A stretch of DNA of 64,000 bases from the NCBI RefSeq assembly GCF_009870125.1, contig NC_046683.1, positions 3,720,001 to 3,784,000 of the forward strand, read 5' to 3'. Below, piece by piece: positions 39,948-49,513 of the stretch. The stretch's first letter is position 1; every line of letters starts with the position of its first letter. Below the pieces are notes generated by a model that saw only the letters and a list, made by a program, of their open reading frames with translations, did not search any database and was not told the origin of the DNA. Position numbers and translations under genes: made by a program. The stretch comes from Drosophila pseudoobscura. Its lineage: Eukaryota; Arthropoda; Insecta; Diptera; Drosophilidae.

Positions 39948-40367
39948 ATTACGTATACGCCGTATGCGACCAGGGGCCCAAAAAAAAAAAAAACAACAAA
40001 AAAAAGGCAAACGACAAATTTATGAAATTTAATCCAATGGAAATGGAAATGAGAACGAAAACCGAGAACCGACAACAGCGAGCAGAACGGACGAATGCGG
40101 AGGCGGTAAAATGAATTCAGTGTCAATTAATTGCAGAAGCCGCTGGGCTCTGGCGTTCGCGATGCGGGCATTGGCATTGGTTTACTCCGTGGATACTGGA
40201 GGATACTGGAGGATACTGAACCATCCAGCCAGCCGCAAGGAGAATGTTTTATGATTGCTGATGTCGCACCGCTACCCACCAGCAGTCCCGTCCGTCCCCA
40301 CTCGAGCCGCTCCTCTGTTTGTTTTATTATGCGTAAGAGATTATAATGGAATTAATTACGTATACGC
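39948..40367 (+). repeat. two direct ATTACGTATACGC motifs
   Basis: Exact 13-mer at 39948-39960 and 40355-40367, same orientation, matching the two copies near 5.2-5.4 kb. Confidence 0.5.
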
Positions 40368-40699
40368 ACAGGTGGACGCAGGACATGGCACACACTGCTG
40401 GCCACTTAATTAGTACGTGGGGGTGTACGTTATGTGTATGTTTGTATGTATATGATGCCTGATGCCTCCTGTCTACAGCCTCCTGCCTGGTTCCTGGTGC
40501 TGTGTTTGCTCATATTTAATTGTCTGACGGCTTTGGGCAAACATTTTCGTTTCGCCGAGCGCTCTTTTATTCGTTTCTTTGTTTGTTTGTTTGTTCTATA
40601 CACTTTTTTATACGCTTACGCCATAAATCCGACAAATACCCTAAGAATTGGCCAGACGCACAACACACCACGCGTAAACATTTAGTTTTAATGAGAAAA

Positions 40700-40776
40700 C
40701 GAAGAGCGAGCGAAGAGCGATCGAAGAGCGATCGAAGAGCAATCGAAGAGCAATCGAAGAGCGATCGAAGAGCGAT
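40700..40776. repeat. minisatellite, seven copies of an 11-bp unit
   Basis: Unit CGAAGAGCGAT, with G/A variation at the eighth base and one terminal variant, repeats head to tail seven times without spacers. Confidence 0.9.
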
Positions 40777-43700
40777 CTCTGTTCATTCATAAATCAATAT
40801 AATCATAATATTTTAGAGTTAATTGGAAATATGATGTATAAAACCGTTGTTGGCTTTCGGGAATATCTTTCAAGCCAGAAAGAAAAGACCAAGATTTGTA
40901 CTTGGGTTTGGCTAGCCTTTCTTTACCTTTATGAGGAAACCCTGATGATATAAGTGAGGGAAACGTTTATCAGAGACCCAAAAGAGCATTGCTCCAGCAT
41001 GATCCGATCGCCTAGTAGAGATCGGTATTCGATTCGGTATCACTCTAGATGGGTGAGGGTATTCCAAAGGGGTCTTCACGCAGGGTCTCCCCACTACCCT
41101 TATAGGATGCTACAGAGTTTTGATATTGTTCTTTCAGCCTGACAATTAAATTTGCATAATTAATCAATTAATGCTGCGTTTTAGCGTCACCCCTTCCAAT
41201 TCCGAGTAGATCTGTGTGGGCGATCAAGTGATGTATTTTGGGTGGCCTGGCCATGTCGCGTGCATAAATTGTGCTTCATTTTAATTTTAATTTTGATTTT
41301 CATATACAACAATTGCCAGTTTTTAAGCCGCGCACGTGCTCCAACGTGCCTACGCACAAATATGAGTCCATATATCGAACGAACGTATCGAACGAGCCCT
41401 CTCTACTAATTTTGCCCAAATGGTAGGATGGAGGGATTGGGCCTCGCATTTAATTTGATATGCAACTTGTTTGCCCCTCGCCAATGGACATGTCAATTAT
41501 TTAATGTTTAGTGCCTTATTGCATTTCAATTTTTGCAATTTTTATCGCCGGTAATTTGATATTCACAGAGATTACGTGACGTGCATCGGGAAATTTCTTT
41601 TACATTCGGCTGTCCGTTGGATAGGTTCTTTTGGGGTGGTTCTATTAGAGGGGTATGACGGGGGGCAAATGAGAGTTTTATTGACTGTATCTATGTGGTT
41701 TTGGCAAAGGAATCGATTCCGTTTCCAATCATTATAATATCTTCATTGGCTTCATCATTAATATCAGGGAAGAGCCTCCTCTTGAGTGTGTTAATTCTTT
41801 AGAAATATCAATATTCATGGGTTAGAGATTCTGCCAAAATATCGTAGATTGGGCCTTATTTTGATCTGGTCTCTTTTGCCTCTGGGGCCATTTCATGTGT
41901 GTCCGTATGATCTGCTCAATTGACATCTAAATTCTTGGGAAATCTTTTCCTCTTGTTTTGATTCGTTTGACTCATTTCTGCTGTGGTATGGTATGGTAAT
42001 TCCCTAAGATACCCCAAGCCCCAAGCCCCCAGGTTCCACTTAAGAGATACGCGAACGACATTGAGGTGTCAAAAGTGTGCTTCCCGGCTCCCCTGCTCCT
42101 TGAAGCTCTCTGGTCTATTTTAGTTTTTGGGAGGGATGGTTCGTCATTAGACGACTGCTGGCTGATTCAGTCCACAATACTAATGGATCTTTCGGCCAGC
42201 AGCTTCCGCTCTGGCAGCAACCCCTTCGCATCCTTTCCTGCTGTCACTGTCACAGTGGGGTGGAGGAGAGGGTGCCTCCACGGAGGCACCGGCTCACCTG
42301 CCATTTAAATGCATTTGATTTGATATTTTCTGTCATTTGCTTGTCGTTGTTTTCGTTTTTCTTTCTTTCGCTTTTTGACCTTTCTGTTGTTCTGTTTTTC
42401 TTAGAATTATTAGTTTGTATCTTCGATTTGCCCCCCTCTCTTTGTGTATCTGGGTATTCGTGTATCTGCCTCGCCGCTCGATATTCCTGCTTCTGTGAAA
42501 ATCTTTTAGCTTTGCATTTTGTTTGTGTTGTCTTTGGCATTATATTTTTAAACGAGAATAACAAAGTAGTACTACATAAATAATATGACCCACTCTTAAT
42601 TGCATTTTCTATTTTTCTCTCTTTTTTAGCTGTTCTTTAGCCATCTTATTTGTCCCATCTTTGCCGTTGAGCATCTGTGCTTGCTGCCTCCGGAATGTCC
42701 GGAAATCTGTCGTCTTCCATAGATATTGATTAAGGAAATGTCAAAAGCTAATGGCACTACCAATTTGTAGGGCTAACATTTATGAGAAATTTGATTCGAT
42801 TTTGATTATATTTCATCTGAATTTTCATTAGAAGCATTCGGAAAGATAGTTTCAGATCTCCGTAACTCTCACTTTTAGCTTTAGGTAAATTTTTGTAAGC
42901 TACATTTGGATAGACCACAAAGTGTATTCCTTGTACTGCTAAGCTACTCTGTGAGAGAGAGGTAGAGTGAGGAAACCTGGTTCTTTGTGCTATCCATATC
43001 TATGAAAATGACTGAATGGCTTACTAAATTGTCAGCCCCTTAGATGAATGTTTAGTCAAGATGAATGAGTGGTTTTCGATACGCACAGCCCCAGGGACTC
43101 TCAAAGTAAAAATCTGAAACTGAAGCCCAATCAATAGTCAAAGTCCAGAGTCGATCTTGAACATGCGTTGCATTTGATTGGGATTTTGATGGATTTTTCA
43201 GTTGGATTTCCCGAGGGGAATGGGGGTATGAGGCAACGCTACCTTTCGATTGAAATTCTATGTAAAATTCAGGAATGAAGCGTTGCTGAATGTCGGCTTG
43301 AACTTTCCATGTTTTACAAGCGCTTCCCCCAGATGGATTTTTTCAATCACACAACAATCAAACGCCTGAATACAAATATGATTTGGTGTGGGGAAAAATG
43401 TGCACCATTCAGCAAATCGTTGAGCAGTTCATCTGGCATCGTACTCGTACGCCCCGGCGGACACCACTCTTTCAATTTCAATTAAATTTGAATCTGGTAT
43501 GCAAATGCGAAATGAAAATGCATTTCCACTTGAATTCAAAGATGATGTTATCTCCGGCTGCATTCTTGGCCAAGCGATTCTCTTTGAGAGAGAGAGACAA
43601 ATTCAGAGGAAAAAAAATATTCAAATATTGCTTGGCATTTGGTGACGTGCGGCGATCGTGCGACGATCGTGCGGCGCTGGCTCGGCCAAAGAGGGAAAAA

Positions 43701-46700
43701 TAAATGAAATAAATATAAATGTTGCGCATAAAAATCTATTTTGATTCAAGGTCGCGTCATCAGCTTCTCTCAAGGGGTGGCGCGGATAGTGTATAGTGGC
43801 CATATACATAGGTGGCATACAGAGGGAAACAGATCTACGATGATCATGGCAAAGACAAATCACTTCAAGAAGAAATTCTTCTGTTCTCTCATCGATCTAG
43901 TTTGGCAAACTTTGGCAGTTTGATTTCTTCGTATTCATGATCATGCACTCAATTATAATCATGATTGCTGAAGATCATGATATGAATACTTTACACCATA
44001 AAGATGCTTAATTGTTGAACAAGATCTAAAGGATAGTTTGATTCTTATAAGTTTTTTCTGCTGTGGATTTTTTAAATCTTGGAAACATCTGTATTGCAAC
44101 TTCATGAAATTGATGTGCTCAATATATATCATACATAAATTTGGAATATAAACAATAAGCAATGAAAAAAATGAGACATTGCAGACATAGCCACCTTTTC
44201 TTTGCCTATAACGATAATCATTTCTTGGTATATTATGTTTAAACATCTACTTGACTTAATAAACTTTAACTTTTCGCAGATCATCGCTTCTCGATTCCCG
44301 GGATCTCTCATCGGGTACAACATGTGGCATATGCCGCACCGCGCTCTCTCTCTCAATGGAATAGACCTTCTTCATTCGGCAGATTGTTCAATTATTCAAT
44401 TGTGAACCTGAGACGAGTCGGTGGAGAATGATGATTAGATTTATTAGATGCGGGATTAGCTTGCCCCTGAGCAGAGGGTGGGTGTCTGTCATCCATCCAG
44501 GGCTCTCCCTGTCTCCACTTTGCGCCGCCCCGAATGCTAATTGAGTTCGAGCTCGTGGCTTGAGAATGTGATCACCCGGCCTATTCCCAGCTTCATGTTG
44601 GGTTCTATTTCTTGATCAAAGTTCCACACACATTACTCGTATTTGTGTGAAAATTCACCTTCTTTTTTTTGTACTTTTTTTTTGGGTAAACGATTTGATT
44701 TGTCGTCGCGGCTTTTGAATTGAAATGGAAATGTGAAATGGTAATGCTACTTCGTTCAATATTTTAATCATCTTTGATTGCCCTGTACACCCCTTGTTCA
44801 CCATGCCTCTGCTGCTCTGCTACTCTGATGCTCTGCTGCTCTTCTGGTCCTCTGTTCTATATTGAGTCGTCTCTCAAATTGTTCGTGGACTATGCAAATG
44901 TAGCGGAAATACTGAAAAAATGCCACTCGTTTTTTGGCCCTGGATCATATACGAGTGCCCCGCTGGCAGTGGCTATGGCAGTGACAGTGGCAGTGCCACT
45001 GCGAGTGCGAGTATACCTGTATATATGTATGTAAGTAGAAGGTAAACCATACAAACAAGAATATATATACATATATATGTATATACATACATATATGTGT
45101 CTTTAGGGGTTCCTAAATGATCTCTTCAGAATTCTGCTCAAGTGTGTCACTTGAACGGTGGCGGGCAAAACAATTGCTTTCGATTGTGAGTATCGAGTAT
45201 ATTTGATCTGCTCTCTACCGAAAATCATTCAAATATTTCGGGATACTCGTATTAAGATCTAAAATATCATTTTGCATATGTATATTTAAAATAGATAGAT
45301 CAAAATATGTGTTCTGTTCTCCTACCTGTTTCTCGTAATAAGTAGAGTTGATTTTTGGGTGAATTTTGTGTTGATTTTTCGGCTGATTGTTTATATTAGT
45401 AATTGTATTTCTTGGTCCGGCCATTCGCCTGTCATTGAGGGTTAATTAAATTATTCAAATATTTATACGCCTTCGCTGTAATTTCATTTGAAATTTTCCA
45501 TATTTTATTTCTGTGCATATGTTTTGCAAATGGTACGAGTAATTTGTCAACACACGATTTTTCACTATTTTCCGTGGAACAAACGCAAATATTTCTAAGC
45601 GAAACAAAATAAAACGAAACATATCACAACAATAATGAGGAGAAGTGGTAGAAGAAATGTGCCCCACATGAGGCACACAAGTATGTGGCAGAAAAAACAA
45701 AAAAAAAACAAATTAAACTTGTTTGGCAGTCGCGCCATGGGGCATTCTTTGTCACTCGCAAACAAAAAAATATATATCAATATTTTGTTATAAAAAATAT
45801 TGGAAAAACTAATGGAAAAATTCTGGGAAATGAAAAGGTATTAATGAATGGACATTTAATTGATGTTATTGCTGCCACCTGTTCATTGATCTGAATCGAA
45901 AAAAAAAACTGAAATTTAAATCCGTTTTTATATTATTTGAATTGTATTGGGAAAATTTAATTGATTTAATTTAAGTGCATTAAATGTTTATTTATTTTGT
46001 ATTGCAATGTATTGATATTTTTCAATTTAATCTACTTGAATATAGTTTTGTCTTTAACATTTTTTTTGTATATTATTATTTAAGTTGTTTACTATAATCA
46101 TATTAATTTTAAAAGTCTAAAGAGTAAGTTATTGGCATGGAAAAAATCTTTCTTAATTGTTCTTCTAGATTTTGTTTGTTTTTTATCTTTTTGATATCAG
46201 TTTTATCAATCAGTAATTTTTTGTCTTAGAGGTAATTTCTTTAAAATCAAAAACTTGTTTTAAGGTATAGTTGCATTTTAAAATTTCCATTTTTTATTCA
46301 TATTTAATTTTCATTAAAAAAAAAACACACACACACCCGTAGAGAGAACAGAAAGAGAGAGCAGTAGAAACGAAACGAGAGGAAAGGAAACGACGTCGCC
46401 AGCGCACGTGAAGATCAACGGAAGAGCATCGCGAGGAGACTGAAAAGCCCCGTTAGACACAGATCGCACGCCGCCAGGCGGCGACGACGATTGCGATGGC
46501 GACAGGCAGGCAGGCAGGTGCGTGAAGGCGGCAGAGGGAATAGGAAAGGGAGAGTGCCTCCCAGAGGGGTACGTGTGTGAGAGGGGGAGCACACTACATA
46601 GCGCGTGGGCACCCGGCATCAGTATTAGCGAAGGAGGCAGCGATCATTTAGGAAAATGATAAATGGTGCGAGCAGCGCCGTCGCTGTGCTCTGCTCTGCT

Positions 46701-46812
46701 GCAGCGAGAGAAAGAGGTGGCAAAAGCTCACATCGTACAGGTGTCTGTGGGGGATAAAGCTCCTGGGACCCAAAGCTGTCCGCTCCCAAAAAATTTTTCT
46801 TCAACAAATAGC

Positions 46813-46818
46813 TTTATT
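46813..46818 (-). terminator. poly(A) signal of the E1-alpha paralogue
   Basis: AATAAA on the minus strand 60 nt after the stop codon at 46878-46880, implying a short 3' UTR. Confidence 0.6.
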
Positions 46819-46877
46819 CAATTTAGTTGGTTCGTGTCTTGACTACAGCGTAGTGGAAGCATCGTTGGTCCTTCCGT

Positions 46878-48536
46878 TCACTTTTTCGCCGGTGGTGCAG
46901 CTGGGGGAGGTGCTCCTGGTGAAGCTCCTTTTGCAGGTGGTGGAGCTCCTTTTGCAGGTGGTGCAGCCGCCGGTGGTGGGGCTGCTGCTGGGGGAGCTGC
47001 AGCTGGTGCTGTAGCACCCGCTGGTGGTGGAGCACCCGCTGCTGCCGCTGGTGGCGCTTCTCCTGGTGGTTTTGGTACCTCCTTACCCTCGGCCTTAGCC
47101 TTCTCTGCCCTGGCCTTGTCGGCCGCCTTCTTGGCTTCGGCAGCAGCAGCCACCATGGCCGCATCCCCCACAGGCACATTCTTTATTTCGCTTTGGGGCG
47201 TCGCCTTTGGCTTGCCCAGACACAACTCCGATATACGATGATGCTCCAGATGGTAGCCATGGACATCCCGTATCCTGGGCTCCAAGTTCTTGGCATAGAC
47301 ATCGGCATGCAGCTCGATCGGATCCACCTCCTTGTCCTTGGCCGCCTTCTTGCAGTCGTCGTCCACACGTTTCCTGGTCTCCGTCTCGATCTTCTTCAGC
47401 TCCTCTTCGGTAGCCAGGCACAGGGCAATGATCTGACCGCGAAAACTCGTTATGGGATCCCGCTTCTCGCGCATCTGCTTGACCTCATCCCGAGACCGAT
47501 ACGAGGTGCCCGGATCGGACATAGAGTGGCCCACATATCGGTAGGTGTTCATCTCGAGAACAATCGGCCCATGGGACAATGCATACTCTATGGCAAATTG
47601 TGTGGCACTGCGAACGGCCAGCACCTGATTGCCGTCCACCCAGAGGCCGGGTATGTATTGTCCCCGCATGTAGAAATCGGTGCTGGCGGCGGCCCGATTC
47701 GCCTTCGTGCCCATCGCATAGTCGTTGTTCTCGCACACAAAGATGCACGGCAAGCACCACAGCTTGGCAATGTTGTAGGCCTCGAAGACCTGGCCCTGAT
47801 TGGCCGCACCATCACCATAGCAGACGATGCAGACACCGCCATCGCGCCGGAATTGATGGGCCAGAGCCACACCAGCGCCCACAGGCACCTGAGCGCCCAC
47901 AATGCCATTGCCTCCGTAGTACCGCTCGCTGTACATGTGCATCGAGCCGCCCTTGCCTCGACTGCAGCCAGTACGGACGCCAAGCAGCTCGGCCATCATC
48001 TCATAGATGGAGACGCCCATCAGGTAGGTCCAGGCATGACAGCGGTAGGCTGTTATCATCGAGTCCTGCTTGCGCATGCGGGCATGCATGCCCACGGCGA
48101 CTGCCTCCTGGCCGATATACAAATGACAAAAGCCCCTGATTTTCTTCTCCTTGTAGTAGTTGGAGGCCATGGTCTCAACGCGCCTCACCTCCAGCATCTG
48201 ACTGTACATCTTCAGGGCATCATCGCGCGACAGCTCCACATCCATGGGGGGGCCCGAGTCCAAATCATAGCACTTAAAGGTCTGCTTAAGCAAATAGGAA
48301 AGACTCTTGATTCATGGTAGGATTACCATGGTACCTCTGGTACTCACATGCTCCAGGGTCACGCTATTGCAGTCCTCCGACTTGTGCCGCCTGCCGTCTG
48401 CCGAGATTGACAAGGCTCCTCCTCGTCTCCTCCAGCTGCGCGGCTCACCCGTCCAGACGTGGAGAAGCTGCTGTCGCAGCGGTGACTGGACACTGCCCAA
48501 ACGCAGCAGGCAGCTGCCGCCGTTTTTCTTGAGCAT
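46878..48536 (-). CDS. pyruvate dehydrogenase E1-alpha paralogue with an Ala/Pro/Lys-rich tail (CG7024-like)
   Basis: Predicted mitochondrial E1-alpha, which decarboxylates pyruvate with thiamine diphosphate in the PDH complex together with E1-beta. Exon 1 (48536-48348) encodes a basic, Leu/Arg/Ser-rich presequence. A 66-nt intron has a tandem AAGCAG acceptor; the distal one aligns best with Pdha, giving exon 2 as 48281-46878 and 530 aa. The ThDP motif [15 protein letters not shown] followed by ENN is intact, as are the loop serines in [11 protein letters not shown] (about residues 316 and 323). The site-3 region reads MGTKANRAAAS, with Lys at about 256 where Pdha has Ser. From about residue 424 the protein has a 100-residue tail of Ala, Pro and Lys that Pdha lacks. 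It is a tandem neighbour of Pdha, about 1 kb downstream on the same strand. From memory, D. melanogaster CG7024 is the testis-biased paralogue; expression here is inference. Confidence 0.93.
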
Positions 48537-49513
48537 TCTCCACCTTACGCTCCGACAACCGCCGATCGCTGAGGATACTGAATAGGACCCCCGTCTGAAT
48601 AGGAATTTATATTATTTTGCAAAATTTTGAAAAAAACACATCGAAGATTTAGTTCAAACAGAAACTACAACGAAACTACGTTCCCAAAACGATGACAGCA
48701 AAGGAAAAAGGCAAAGACAGAAACTGAAACGGAAACCAAGTTTCTTTCCGTTAGAGAAAAAGACAGAGAGAGAGAATCTCCGAAAAAGAAAGAGTTGAAA
48801 AGAGTGCTACAAATACGATTATAAAATAGTCACTACTTAGATATATAAGAGATTTCAATAGATTTTTAAAGGAGATGGCATTTCGATTGCTTTCTTTTCT
48901 TGTGATTCTTGTGATAAACGAATTCAACTGTGTCGAAGCACACGTTCCTCGACACTAAGATACCGACATTTTCTTCACATAAAAGAGTCTGTTTGAAAGC
49001 CTTTAAATCATGAAACTATGAAACTAAACGATCTCTAATTTGTTCTAAACACAGACAGACACATTTAAAGGTTTCTAAAACAATATACAAGTTATATAAC
49101 ACATTATTTGACTTATGTAAATATAATCTAAAATATCAGACAGACCGACCAAGAGAAGCGTATGCCATCTCCTTTCATTGATCATTTAGTTAATCAATTA
49201 ATATTTATATGTATATTTTCAACAATTTACACCTCGCTTTATCCATATTGAACACGTTCACAATACATCCAATAATATCCAATGCAGTTTTTCCCCCAAC
49301 CATCTTCCAGGGTGAGTATTGGGGGGTTCTGTGTGTGGGTATGTGCTTCGATTCGCTAAGTTGTGGGGGGGGGGGACTCCTTGAAGGAGCCTCTACTAAA
49401 GGCCAGGGGCTATTCCATCTTTCGGCTTAAGAGCTAGAGATTTCGTGAGTGTTATGTGTCTTGTGTGTTTGCGTTTGCGTTAGCGTTTGAGGAGGGTGGT
49501 GGTTTCGGCAGAT
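48537..49513. other. intergenic: paralogue promoter region and Pdha 3' UTR
   Basis: About 980 bp without coding sequence. The lower end must hold the promoter and 5' UTR of the E1-alpha paralogue; the upper end holds the Pdha 3' UTR. A G10 run lies near 49364-49373. No canonical minus-strand AATAAA was seen, so the Pdha cleavage site is unresolved. Confidence 0.5.

Larger units (their letters stand above)
38490..46812. other. gene-poor, AT-rich stretch
   Basis: No gene is supported. It holds two ATTACGTATACGC motifs (39948-39960 and 40355-40367), an 11-bp minisatellite (40700-40776), a 9-bp-arm hairpin at 42271-42290, a possible 5' UTR-like exon on the minus strand (42564-42298, ending CAG/GTGAGC), a very AT-rich block (about 45900-46310) and a purine- and CpG-richer block (46310-46720). 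Confidence 0.5.

Noticed and set aside
46314..46619. 101-codon minus-strand frame, Ser/Pro-rich
   Set aside because: Arises from a purine/pyrimidine-biased block; no start, splice or homology support.
47193..48320. 375-codon plus-strand open frame
   Set aside because: Exact antisense shadow of the E1-alpha paralogue; the open frame comes from the codon bias of the minus-strand gene.
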